From CAYJAD01 sp964370835 (GTDB taxonomy: Bacteria; Desulfobacterota; Desulfovibrionia; Desulfovibrionales; Desulfovibrionaceae), in NCBI GenBank assembly GCA_964370835.1, contig CAYJLO010000081.1:1-12905 (forward strand): DNA of 12,905 nucleotides, written 5' to 3'. Every line of letters begins with the position of its first letter. The first letter of the stretch is position 1. Both the position numbers and the translations under genes were made by a program. The notes beneath the pieces are model-generated. The model did not search any database and had not been told where the DNA came from. It worked only from the letters and a program-made list of their open reading frames with translations. Shown here piece by piece: positions 5,016 through 11,869 of this stretch.

Positions 5016-6617
5016 ATGAGCCAAGCACGTCTCTTTCGACACAAAATTCAAGAAGTTGGTGTTAATGTTCATAGATTACATGAGGGTAACTCAGGTATTG
5101 TAAATGTTCTTATTCATGGCTTTACTGCCATTACCGAAAATGAACACCTTGAAGAATTTCGAAAACTAGCTAGTCAGTTTCCTGAGTGTACAACACTTCT
5201 TATTCACTGGGACTCTGGAGATGCTAAAAGTGCAGCTAAGAGTAAAGCACTTTCATCAGTGGTGTCAGCAGGAGCTTTAGGTCTTGGTATGTTTACAGGA
5301 GGCCTAGGGGGTATTGCTGCACGCATAGGGGTTAGCGCAGCCTCAACTGTTGCTAGTGCAGGGCTTGGAGTAGCAGCGTCTTTTGGTGAAAATCAGGAGA
5401 AAGCTGATAGATTGGCTTATGCTCTCAATGAAATTCTTGATTTGGCGTTAACTGGTAAAGAAATTATTTCCTTGAACCTTATAGGGCATTCTCTCGGTGG
5501 GCGTATTATAGTGAATGGGCTTTTATGGGCTCATGAGTATATTAAATACTCAATAAACAAAGTAGTTCTTATGGGGGCAGCTGTAGAGTGGCCTAAATCT
5601 AGCTTGCCGACCTTAAATTCATCTGACATTACAGTGTACAATTTCTACTCAACCTCCGATGGTGCGTTAACGGTGAAAACTGACTTTGAAAGATGTATTG
5701 GCAAACATGGTATTCCCGAAGAACATACTAATGTTTTAAACTTCCAATGTATGGGCTATGGCCATACTGAGTATTGGCCTACATTGAAGAGCCTTTTAGA
5801 TTATACAGGCGTGTTGCCTTCTGGAAATACGTTGGATCTTCTTGATATTTTAAATGAAGTGCCTATGAAAATGCTACACCTACTTCTCTCAGATGAATAT
5901 CTTTACCCGATACTTAAAGATGCAGATGAGCAAGAGCTTGCTTCTCTCGCTGAGATTTTAGGAGAGCGTAAGCTGACTGACATCACAAAAGACGAAAGAA
6001 ATCCTATTAAAATTGGTGTAGAAATACAAAATCTTGGTGGCGAATCCGTAGCTAATAAAAGTCGTGGTCATGGGGTAAGCTATGCCACAATTATTAAAGA
6101 TGTTGCTTCTTTCTTGGGTATCCCCTTACATTTTGAACAAGTTATCGAGAAAGACAAAGCTCAAAATATGTCCACACAAAATTCATTGAAGAGTAAATTA
6201 CGCGGACGACTAGGTGTCACGGCCAAAAAGGAAACATCCTTGCATGAGCTTGGCATACTTGAATTAGAAGAAGCTATCGTGACAAAAGTGATTGAGCAGT
6301 GCCAATCTCAGTTAGAAAATGTATCAGATGAAGACTTTGATAAGCAACTGTTTGAAGCTCTTAAATCTTCTGGCCGTAATGTTTCTTTGAAGGCTTCTAC
6401 GCTACGTTCTTCTCTTGGTGCAGGTGGTGTTGCAGGGGTTGCCGCTACTTGTGTTGCTGTGCCTGTTATTGGTTGGGCTGTAGGGGCTGCCGCAGTGGGA
6501 GCAGCTACTTTGGCTGCAGCTACAACGACACTTTCTTCAGCTGCGTATCAAGCTCTTATTCCATGCATTGTGTTCATTAATACTATTCGTATGAAGCAGG
6601 AGGACGAAGATGGTTAA
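5016..6617 (+). CDS. Alpha/beta hydrolase (DUF726/TMCO4-like) fused to a YaaW/UPF0174 domain
   Basis: This is a 533-aa two-domain protein. Residues about 20-280 are an alpha/beta hydrolase: strand-turn V-L-I-H-G-F (31-36), nucleophile elbow G-H-S-L-G-G (157-162, Ser159), candidate acid Asp215 (S-T-S-D-G) and candidate base His250 (M-G-Y-G-H-T). A Gly/Ala-rich hydrophobic insertion at about 84-124 could enter a membrane, as in DUF726/TMCO4 relatives. Residues about 297-526 match E. coli YaaW (UPF0174) over nearly its whole length: D-A-D-E-Q-E-L-A-S-L-A near 312-322, the signature G-G-E-S-V-A-N-K-S-R-G-H-G at 341-353, then a charged helical part and a Gly/Ala-rich hydrophobic region at 468-505. 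Start ATG 5016 has GAGGGG upstream. Lipid or ester hydrolysis is likely, substrate unknown. The YaaW role is unknown. Confidence 0.82.
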   Translation: MSQARLFRHKIQEVGVNVHRLHEGNSGIVNVLIHGFTAITENEHLEEFRKLASQFPECTTLLIHWDSGDAKSAAKSKALSSVVSAGALGLGMFTGGLGGIAARIGVSAASTVASAGLGVAASFGENQEKADRLAYALNEILDLALTGKEIISLNLIGHSLGGRIIVNGLLWAHEYIKYSINKVVLMGAAVEWPKSSLPTLNSSDITVYNFYSTSDGALTVKTDFERCIGKHGIPEEHTNVLNFQCMGYGHTEYWPTLKSLLDYTGVLPSGNTLDLLDILNEVPMKMLHLLLSDEYLYPILKDADEQELASLAEILGERKLTDITKDERNPIKIGVEIQNLGGESVANKSRGHGVSYATIIKDVASFLGIPLHFEQVIEKDKAQNMSTQNSLKSKLRGRLGVTAKKETSLHELGILELEEAIVTKVIEQCQSQLENVSDEDFDKQLFEALKSSGRNVSLKASTLRSSLGAGGVAGVAATCVAVPVIGWAVGAAAVGAATLAAATTTLSSAAYQALIPCIVFINTIRMKQEDEDG

Positions 6618-6972
6618 AATTATAAATCTTTTTTTAATAAGCTTGCTCATGAGTGTATTACTTGTCGGTTGTGGTGATGACGAGGTTGAAGATGAGGCCA
6701 TACAAGCAACATCTCCCCTAGAAGTAAGGGTTCAAACTCTTCCATTTTCTGGATCAAACGAGTACGTCAATATAACTGCCATAGATGATTCCGTTACTTT
6801 AGAAGGAATTATGCTCAACAGGGGTAATATAAAAATGAATGAACTTGATTTAAAACGACTTCCTCATACTCTTAAGTATGGTGAATCGTTTGCTTTCCCA
6901 GCATTCTACAATCTTAGAGAGGTGCAAATTCTTACGCGCGACAAAGGCGCATGGGTATTTACGGTTCAGTAA
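6610..6972 (+). CDS. Small lipoprotein of unknown function
   Basis: The 120 residues begin with a classical lipoprotein signal: basic start M-V-K, a hydrophobic stretch of about 15 residues, and lipobox L-V-G-C with Cys21 as the lipidation site. The residue after Cys is Gly, not Asp, so retention at the inner membrane is not signalled by the simple +2 rule. The mature part (about 100 residues) starts with an acidic linker (D-D-E-V-E-D-E) and then looks beta-rich; I recognise no domain. Its ATG lies inside the end of the hydrolase gene (8-base overlap, GGAGGACGAAG upstream), which points to coupled translation and a shared function at the envelope. Confidence 0.82.
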   Translation: MVKIINLFLISLLMSVLLVGCGDDEVEDEAIQATSPLEVRVQTLPFSGSNEYVNITAIDDSVTLEGIMLNRGNIKMNELDLKRLPHTLKYGESFAFPAFYNLREVQILTRDKGAWVFTVQ

Positions 6973-6977
6973 ATAGC

Positions 6978-7028
6978 TGAGCTAATCTGTGATAAGTCAT
7001 TATGCTTATTGTTCTAGCTGTTAGCTCA
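6978..7028. terminator. Nested inverted repeat between convergent genes, possible terminator
   Basis: TGAGCTAA (6978-6985) pairs with TTAGCTCA (7021-7028), and inside it ATAAG (6992-6996) pairs with CTTAT (7005-7009). It lies 6 bases after the lipoprotein stop and 13 bases before the stop of the convergent AlpA-like gene, and a T-rich but not continuous tract follows on the plus strand. Shared termination is plausible; the long loop makes it weak. Confidence 0.35.
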
Positions 7029-7040
7029 ATTAGCTTCATG

Positions 7041-7358
7041 TTATCTTTCTATTCTTTGCTTGAGCCACGCGATGAAATCCTCTCGCTCATAGCCGACTTT
7101 TAAACCAATTTTAACCTTTCTGATTGGCCCGAGCCCTAGCGAATCCAGGTTTGCTAGGGTTTTTGCTGATATAAGTCCTCCAATGGCTTGAGAGGCTGTT
7201 TTACGTGTGAAAATAGGAGGGAGATTTTTCTCTAGCCTTTGGTATATATTTTCATGTAGTTCTGTAGAGTGATGTGGTTGATATGCTAACCTAAAAATAT
7301 CTTGAGTGGAAATAGGTGGCTCTGTATATGTTTCCTGAGGATATGCGGTAGTAAACAT
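7041..7358 (-). CDS. AlpA/excisionase-like DNA-binding protein
   Basis: The start is ATG 7358, behind AAGGAGTT at ideal spacing; the longer open frame upstream has no such site. Of 105 residues, about 49-99 form a winged helix-turn-helix of the AlpA/excisionase (MerR-like) type: I-F-T-R-K-T-A-S-Q-A-I-G-G-L-I-S-A-K-T-L-A-N-L, then G-L-G-P-I-R-K-V-K-I-G, then V-G-Y-E-R-E-D-F-I-A-W-L. Such small proteins direct excision or control transcription in integrated elements. The first 45 residues are a low-complexity tail with no recognised domain. It is the last gene of the minus-strand mobile-element block. A second, divergent relative lies at 11392-11655, so one may be the excisionase and the other a regulator; which is which cannot be told. 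Confidence 0.82.
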   Translation of the reverse strand: MFTTAYPQETYTEPPISTQDIFRLAYQPHHSTELHENIYQRLEKNLPPIFTRKTASQAIGGLISAKTLANLDSLGLGPIRKVKIGLKVGYEREDFIAWLKQRIER

Positions 7359-7447
7359 GAGAACTCCTTTTCTATTATGAGGTGACGGTGAGGGGGAATT
7401 AGGTGAGTTTGGGTTAATTTGGGAATGTAGCATAATATTGCAGTATG

Positions 7448-7479
7448 AGCCGTGTATGAGAGGTAGTCCATACACGGCT
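7448..7479. terminator. Strong 11-bp hairpin between two minus-strand genes
   Basis: AGCCGTGTATG and its exact complement enclose a 10-base loop. It lies 21 bases after the stop of the 153-aa gene and 89 bases before the next start. The U-rich side (TTCATTTTATTA) follows on the plus strand; on the minus strand, where the genes run, no U-run follows. It may be a bidirectional or partial terminator, or an RNA-stability or processing hairpin. Confidence 0.4.
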
Positions 7480-7500
7480 TCATTTTATTACGTAATGTTG

Positions 7501-7962
7501 CTAGTTATTTTTCAAATGTTGAATAATTGCATGTGCATCTTGCCCTTGAAGTTCATGCAAAGGCCGATTGCAAACTGTATGACATAATTCATTAGGTTCA
7601 ATTCCTCTTTTTCTACATTGCCCTGCAATCATATCTCTTTGCTTCTCAGATGCTGGCTTACTGCCACCGCCGTTGTTTTTTTCTTTTGGTATTGGGGGTT
7701 GTGTCTGCAAGGATTGCCCTTGAGTAGGAGGAAGGCTGACGTTAGTGTGGAGATTCTCATGCTTAAGAACCCGTACTGCAGCTCTTTCGCGGGCGAGATT
7801 AAGAATGTCCTCAATATTGTTTGTACCTGCTGAACTTGGGTCAGCTGCGCCAAAGTCAGCACGAGCAGCATTTGTTGCGCTTACAATAGCAACATGTCCG
7901 TTGTTTTGAGAAGGAACCTGCACCAATGAAAAAGAGATGTGTTGTTTGCTTGAATCATTCAT
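7501..7962 (-). CDS. Small mobile-element protein with C-terminal helical domain
   Basis: ATG 7962 is chosen because AAAGGTG lies eight bases before it; a GTG three codons upstream overlaps that site. Of 153 residues, the first ~75 contain an Ala-rich segment (A-T-N-A-A-R-A-D-F-G-A-A) and a short helix. Residues ~76-102 are a Pro/Gln/Gly-rich linker. Residues 103-151 form a compact helical domain (A-S-E-K-Q-R-D-M-I-A-G-Q-C-R-K-R-G-I, then L-H-E-L-Q-G-Q-D-A-H-A-I-I-Q-H-L). That C-terminal pattern, with S-E-K-Q and a final A-x-x-I-x-x-L, recurs at the ends of phage and plasmid proteins involved in DNA metabolism. I cannot assign a function. It lies downstream of the Rep-like gene on the same strand. 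Confidence 0.75.
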   Translation of the reverse strand: MNDSSKQHISFSLVQVPSQNNGHVAIVSATNAARADFGAADPSSAGTNNIEDILNLARERAAVRVLKHENLHTNVSLPPTQGQSLQTQPPIPKEKNNGGGSKPASEKQRDMIAGQCRKRGIEPNELCHTVCNRPLHELQGQDAHAIIQHLKNN

Positions 7963-7993
7963 AGTAATCACCTTTAATTGTTATAAGGTTGAT

Positions 7994-8009
7994 GAGTATA
8001 GCCATACTC
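7994..8009. promoter_or_regulatory. Palindrome overlapping a possible -10 box
   Basis: GAGTAT and ATACTC are 6-bp arms around four bases, 31 bases upstream of the ATG at 7962. On the minus strand the right arm contains TATACT, a plausible -10, though no good -35 is seen. A bound protein would block that promoter; an AlpA-like product is a candidate ligand. The rest of 7972-8206 shows no gene. Confidence 0.3.
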
Positions 8010-8206
8010 CCTTGCACGTGAGCGCGTTGTAGAGGCTTTGAAATGCCGGAATTTAAGGCATGTGAGTGAGTAGTTTTAAAACTTTGTATTACTGCATAGT
8101 TTGAGACTTTCTCCTTAAAAACACTTGTGCAGAGTCCATAAGAGAAAATTTAAGATAGGTTTGGGAGAAACTGGCTAGGAAGATTGGCTTGCTTATTAAC
8201 TGGTTA

Positions 8207-8791
8207 CTATGGAAGTCTACTCATACCAAAATTTCGTAAACCGTCTTTTTTGGGTGCTTTGCTATATGCTTTTGCCAGATAAGAGATTTGAGTCCATACA
8301 GCTTGCATTTGCTCTTGCATAGCTTGCTCTCCGTCACATCGGCGTATTTGCAATCCGTTACGATGCATATCAATAGTTCCATTGGTTCTGTTGCAGTGAT
8401 GCACACAACCGCTGACGTCAGCTCCTAAAGCTCGCCCCCAAGCCGCTTCTGCGTTAGCAAAGACGTGTGCATAGCTACGTATCTTTTGCCCGTCCAATAG
8501 AAGTACGATATGGTAATGAGGATGGAGGCTCTGATGTTGTTCCATAGCCCAGAAGTACATGGGGGATAGGCCTTGTCTTGTGTATTTTTTGTTAATGTAA
8601 GCTATGGTTTCTGAAATATACCGATTGGTGTCTACTGGTTTAAAGTCTTGTGGAAATCTTAAGTCAAACCTTACGACAAGAACCTTACTGTGACTTTCAA
8701 CGTAGTAGTTAAGAAGCCTTCCTAATGGATCGATGATTTCGTCTCTGAATATATAACTTTGGGGTAGTGTTAGCTGTGGTATGTTTTGCAT
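8207..8791 (-). CDS. Inovirus Gp2-type (YagK/YfjJ C-terminal) Rep-like protein
   Basis: The 194 residues match the inovirus-type Gp2/YagK-YfjJ family, widespread in small integrated elements and taken to act in replication initiation. Visible elements are V-L-V-V-R-F-D-L-R-F-P (38-47), Y-F-W-A-M-E-Q-H (79-86), the histidine motif H-P-H-Y-H-I-V-L-L-L-D-G (90-101) that fits a HUH-type metal site, and late tyrosines Tyr171 and Tyr176 in I-S-Y-L-A-K-A-Y-S-K. Whether one is the DNA-linking Tyr is inference. Length is near the short end for the family and both ends look intact. ATG 8791 has AGGA eight bases upstream. It lies downstream of a hairpin-rich gap and the RepA-like helicase gene; together they form the replication core. 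Confidence 0.82.
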   Translation of the reverse strand: MQNIPQLTLPQSYIFRDEIIDPLGRLLNYYVESHSKVLVVRFDLRFPQDFKPVDTNRYISETIAYINKKYTRQGLSPMYFWAMEQHQSLHPHYHIVLLLDGQKIRSYAHVFANAEAAWGRALGADVSGCVHHCNRTNGTIDMHRNGLQIRRCDGEQAMQEQMQAVWTQISYLAKAYSKAPKKDGLRNFGMSRLP

Positions 8792-9098
8792 GTTATTGTC
8801 CTGTATAATTGTAAGTTACATGTTTTGTATTAAGTTTATCAGCGTGTTATGTGTTATTCTTTGTGTATTACATAATTCCTATAAGTGGCTGGAATTAAAA
8901 TGAACGTCATAGACTGAGGTTGCTGTTTATGCGGGATGTCTTTTTCACATAATATAGTGTCTGAATTAACTTTTATAGTGAGGATTCATGCAAGCTGGGT
9001 AAGAAGTAGTATGACAGGGTAAAAAGAAGGTGTGGAGTAAGTGTGTACAGGGGCTACTTCGAATATGCACAACGGCCCTGTGCACATTGAGAGAAAAA
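8792..9098. other. Gene-free region upstream of Rep with a long imperfect hairpin
   Basis: No gene is supported in 8792-9255. The first ~200 bases are AT-rich with no clear promoter. At 9043-9052 and 9076-9085, GTGTACAGGG can pair with CCCTGTGCAC (ten pairs, one G-U) around a 23-base loop, and TGCACA/TGTGCA (9066-9071, 9079-9084) offers an alternative inner hairpin. With the terminator and two further inverted repeats to the right, this is the most structured gap in the window and a candidate replication origin for the neighbouring Rep protein. Confidence 0.4.
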
Positions 9099-9127
9099 GT
9101 ATCTACCCTCCTAAGAAGGGTAGATAC
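9099..9127 (-). terminator. Rho-independent terminator of the helicase operon
   Basis: A perfect 11-bp stem (GTATCTACCCT and its complement) with a 7-base loop is followed on the minus strand by TTTTTCTC. It lies about 130 bases after the helicase stop codon. This is a textbook intrinsic terminator and separates the helicase transcript from the rep gene, which must then have its own promoter. Confidence 0.8.
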
Positions 9128-9164
9128 AGGGGGGGGTGGAATAGGTGAAAGTCTGGAACTTTAG

Positions 9165-9223
9165 TTAAACTGATTGAATTTACAGTTTAAAAAATTCCAA
9201 ATGGCAATGCTTTGAATTTGGAA
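9165..9223. repeat. Two adjacent perfect inverted repeats
   Basis: TTAAACTG (9165-9172) with CAGTTTAA (9183-9190), and TTCCAAAT (9195-9202) with ATTTGGAA (9216-9223), are consecutive 8-bp palindromic arms with loops of 10 and 13 bases. They lie between the helicase stop and its terminator. They may be 3'-UTR structures or part of an origin. Confidence 0.45.
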
Positions 9224-9255
9224 CACATTAAGATTGCAGTCTCACTGTTTTTAGC

Positions 9256-11322
9256 TCATTTTAGCTTTTTGGCCTCTTCTTTAAGAGCTTCACATGACAT
9301 GGCTTTGTAGTTTTCGTAGAGTTTTTTTTCATGAGGAGCCCACGTTGTCCCTCGACACTCTTTAACCCAGTTGGATATCGAGGAGTTACTGACCTCAAAG
9401 AGATTATCTATTTCGTCTTGTTGTTTTAAGTGGTAATCCTCGTGCAAAATGTAAGCTATCATTTTACATTTTGTTTTGTTGGAAATTTGTGGTGGTTCCC
9501 CTTCATAAATTTCAAATTTAAAGGTGCCATCAGTACCGAATTTTGGCCTCAGAAGAAGAGGTAGACTATCGTCAGGGCCAAGGTGGCGTGTAGTAGGAAA
9601 TGACAGTGTTATTGTGTCATTTTCATTTTTTTCAAGCTTAATGCACATGTCAGCAATACGAACTTTGTCGATACTACCTTGAAGTTCACCTTCTCGGTTT
9701 GTATGGTCAATGATGATAAATGTTTTACCTTTATTTTTCCAGGGTGTTGTGTAGGCAATTAACTCTGCGATGCTGACTTTGTTCGTAGTTAAGCTGTATA
9801 AGCAGTCTAAGATAATTACATCTTGTGTTACAATTGCTTTCTCTATGAGGGCTTTCCAGCGTGGGGCAAGTATATCTATTTGCCCTGAAGTATTGCTTGG
9901 GTCTTTTGCAAGTAAAAGAGAAAACTTAATTTCTACAGGAAGGTTCGCCCCTCTTAACTCTGCTTCACATGCGCATTGAAATTTGTCAGGGAGATCCTCT
10001 CCGCTTATAAATAGGACAGGCACAGGTTCGCTAGGCGTGTATTTATTCAAAAAAATGCTTCCATGGCTTAAGCTATGCGCTAGAACTCGCCCAAAACGGC
10101 TTTTAAATGACTTCTCAGGGCCATAAATCCAGACAATCATGCCACTTTCTATGATAGGGCTGAGAAGTTTCTTGCGTTCAATATCACTTCCTGGAATTTT
10201 GTCTCCTGGTTTGATAATAGGGGTCGCTTCAGGTAGGGCATGGGGGCTTTGTTGCGCTACTGAAGGGGGAGTTTGCTCTGATTTCTGAAACCAGCGGGAT
10301 TCTGAGCTTTTAGTACTTTTCATGAGGGAAAAATCAAGAGTAAAGCTCTTTACACCCTTCAATTTGAAGCTTACTTCAAACCTGCTGGGGGGGTAGGTGC
10401 TGCTTTTATATACGGGGTGAGTATTGAAAGCTTCAAATATGGTCTTGTAGGCCAAGGGGAGTTCTAGATAGAAAAGGGGAGTATTCTCAAAGACCCAATG
10501 AGACTTTTTATCTGTCGCAGCGAAGCTATTTTCATGTTCATGCGCGCATAAGTGGCGATGTAAGCACTCTATGCTCGATGCAAGACTTTGCTTAGTTATA
10601 AAAGCGTATAATGATACCATGTCATCCCCCCAATGTAAAACATTGTCTATGGGGAGACGTTCTATCCAGCGCAGGCAATCCTTGCTTGAATAAGCGTCTA
10701 TGAAGTCTTTTGTTACTCCATTTAGCACTGTTTTATAAGCTCGTTCAAAGGCTACGCCCGTTAGGCTTAGTATAGCAAATAGCATTACTATGTGCTTGTA
10801 AGTAAGGGTGTCCTTTTCTCTGTTCAGAAGTATTTGTAAATAATTTTGCTTTACCACATAGGGATGTAGGGAAGCCCAGGTTGGTGGTGGGAGCAGGTTC
10901 GAGTACATAGACATTAGGGGGATTGGTGATAGCGGTATAGGGGGGGATACATACAAAGGTTGGTTGTATACGTTCATTAGTGGCGTAGCGAGCGGTATTG
11001 CGGGTGAGTTTGCGGGAGGGATGACAGGTAGCGGCGCAACTACTTCTTGTGGTGCAAAGATATCCTTTTCAAGCCTGTCACATATGGCTTGAACATCAGG
11101 ATGTTGGCAGGATAACAGCATATCTTCATCTAAGGCCTTGTCCCCACCTTTGTTGAGAAAGCGAATTTTAATTCCATTAGCATGTTGTGGAAGAATTTTT
11201 GTTGCGTTATGTTCGATATGGTCCCCTTCACTCAGAGGAGTAGGTGGATAGATAGTATTTGGGTCAAACACAACTTCGGCGCTGACTGACATTGGGAAGT
11301 TGTTTTCATCATAACTATTCAT
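9256..11322 (-). CDS. RepA-like RecA-fold replicative helicase/ATPase
   Basis: Of 688 residues, about 375-585 form a RecA-like ATPase of the RepA/AAA_25 type, a hexameric helicase used by plasmids, phages and satellites. Walker A is G-P-E-K-S-F-K-S at 401-408, with Phe in place of the usual Gly before Lys; the G-x-x-x-S-F-K-S form also occurs in phage relatives. Walker B is V-I-I-L-D (502-506). I-I-I-D-H-T-N-R-E (536-544) followed by Q-G-S-I-D-K-V-R-I-A-D (548-558) is the typical sensor/arginine region. Residues ~633-656 look like a helix-turn-helix. The N-terminal 375 residues contain a Pro-rich linker (~91-150) and two segments I do not recognise; no primase motif is evident. ATG 11322 follows AAAAGGAC. 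The gene follows the small AlpA-like gene after 69 bp. Confidence 0.83.
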   Translation of the reverse strand: MNSYDENNFPMSVSAEVVFDPNTIYPPTPLSEGDHIEHNATKILPQHANGIKIRFLNKGGDKALDEDMLLSCQHPDVQAICDRLEKDIFAPQEVVAPLPVIPPANSPAIPLATPLMNVYNQPLYVSPPIPLSPIPLMSMYSNLLPPPTWASLHPYVVKQNYLQILLNREKDTLTYKHIVMLFAILSLTGVAFERAYKTVLNGVTKDFIDAYSSKDCLRWIERLPIDNVLHWGDDMVSLYAFITKQSLASSIECLHRHLCAHEHENSFAATDKKSHWVFENTPLFYLELPLAYKTIFEAFNTHPVYKSSTYPPSRFEVSFKLKGVKSFTLDFSLMKSTKSSESRWFQKSEQTPPSVAQQSPHALPEATPIIKPGDKIPGSDIERKKLLSPIIESGMIVWIYGPEKSFKSRFGRVLAHSLSHGSIFLNKYTPSEPVPVLFISGEDLPDKFQCACEAELRGANLPVEIKFSLLLAKDPSNTSGQIDILAPRWKALIEKAIVTQDVIILDCLYSLTTNKVSIAELIAYTTPWKNKGKTFIIIDHTNREGELQGSIDKVRIADMCIKLEKNENDTITLSFPTTRHLGPDDSLPLLLRPKFGTDGTFKFEIYEGEPPQISNKTKCKMIAYILHEDYHLKQQDEIDNLFEVSNSSISNWVKECRGTTWAPHEKKLYENYKAMSCEALKEEAKKLK

Positions 11323-11341
11323 ATAAAGTCCTTTTGTCTTT

Positions 11342-11368
11342 CTCCTCTTGCCATATTAGCAAGAGGAG
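11342..11368. other. Perfect 10-bp hairpin in the helicase leader
   Basis: CTCCTCTTGC and its complement enclose a 7-base loop, ending about 20 bases upstream of the helicase start codon and just before its AAAAGGAC ribosome site. No U-run follows on either strand, so it is not a terminator. It could affect translation, or processing of the transcript from the upstream AlpA-like gene. Confidence 0.5.
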
Positions 11369-11391
11369 GTTGGGGGAGAGATTGTTAGGGA

Positions 11392-11655
11392 CTACGCCGC
11401 TTGTACACGTGCCATGTCAGCTTGAAGCCATTCTAAGAATTGATTTCGCAGAATGACAACCTTTTTAGGGCTGATCTTTCTAAAGCACTTTTCAGGGATT
11501 TCCCCTTTAGAACGGCGATTTTGAATAGTGCGCCATTGCAGTACTTTTCCCGTGAGCTTGTCTAGCTCACGGCCACAAAAGACCTCAGGAAGTATTTGTA
11601 AAAAAATACTAATAAGGTCATCGCCTTCGTTTAAGACACTTTCTTCGGTAGACAT
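11392..11655 (-). CDS. Second AlpA/excisionase-like DNA-binding protein
   Basis: The 87 residues have ATG 11655 directly behind AAGGAGG, the best ribosome site in the block. Residues ~30-77 resemble the small excisionase/AlpA-type helix-turn-helix: L-D-K-L-T-G-K-V-L-Q-W-R-T-I-Q-N-R-R-S-K-G-E-I-P, then C-F-R-K-I-S-P-K-K-V-V-I-L-R-N-Q-F-L-E-W-L. The pattern of a tryptophan-containing helix followed by a basic wing ending in L-x-W-L is typical of this group in integrated elements. The first gene of the helicase operon often encodes the regulator of replication or excision, which would suit it, but that is positional inference. It differs clearly from the 105-aa relative at 7041-7358, so it is not a recent duplicate. 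Confidence 0.78.
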   Translation of the reverse strand: MSTEESVLNEGDDLISIFLQILPEVFCGRELDKLTGKVLQWRTIQNRRSKGEIPEKCFRKISPKKVVILRNQFLEWLQADMARVQAA

Positions 11656-11786
11656 ATAGCCTCCTTGTTTAGACGTGAGTGTAGAATCGCATCTAAGTGC
11701 GTGTACACAGTGGACTCTAAAGGAGGAAAAAAGACTTGCAAAAGGCAGGGGATGAGGTCAAACTATCGATGCTAATCTAGTTGGCC

Positions 11787-11817
11787 GAAACCGTTGCCGC
11801 GGTTTCCCTTCTTTTTT
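11787..11817 (+). terminator. First of two tandem plus-strand terminators
   Basis: GAAACCG (11787-11793) pairs with CGGTTTC (11800-11806) around a 6-base loop, followed by CCTTC and a run of six T. The T-run is on the plus strand only. Confidence 0.6.
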
Positions 11818-11821
11818 GCAA

Positions 11822-11853
11822 GCCCGGCTCTTCCTTGGAGTCGGGCCTTTTTT
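11822..11853 (+). terminator. Second tandem plus-strand terminator
   Basis: GCCCGGCTC pairs with GAGTCGGGC (nine pairs, one G-U) around a 7-base loop, followed by a C and six T. It is a strong intrinsic terminator on the plus strand. The minus strand, which carries the neighbouring genes, shows an A-rich and not a U-rich exit. Confidence 0.78.
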
Positions 11854-11869
11854 ACAAAAAGTTTAACTA

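Larger units (their letters stand above)
11735..11853 (+). ncRNA. Candidate small RNA ending in tandem terminators
   Basis: Two plus-strand terminators follow each other with no plus-strand gene before them. CTTGCAAAA (11735-11743) can pair with TTTTGCAAG (11814-11822), closing the region into one structured unit. Such a transcript would lie upstream of, and in antisense direction to, the leader of the minus-strand AlpA2-helicase operon, as copy-control antisense RNAs often do. I found no convincing plus-strand promoter, so the 5' end is a guess. Confidence 0.25.

Noticed and set aside
7359..7475. Longer start for the 105-aa AlpA-like protein
   Set aside because: The extra N-terminal part is Ser/Pro/Asn low-complexity and crosses a hairpin; ATG 7358 has an ideal ribosome site.
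7286..7483. 65-codon minus-strand ORF through the 7448-7479 hairpin
   Set aside because: It overlaps the AlpA-like gene in another frame and its sequence is low-complexity without a ribosome site.
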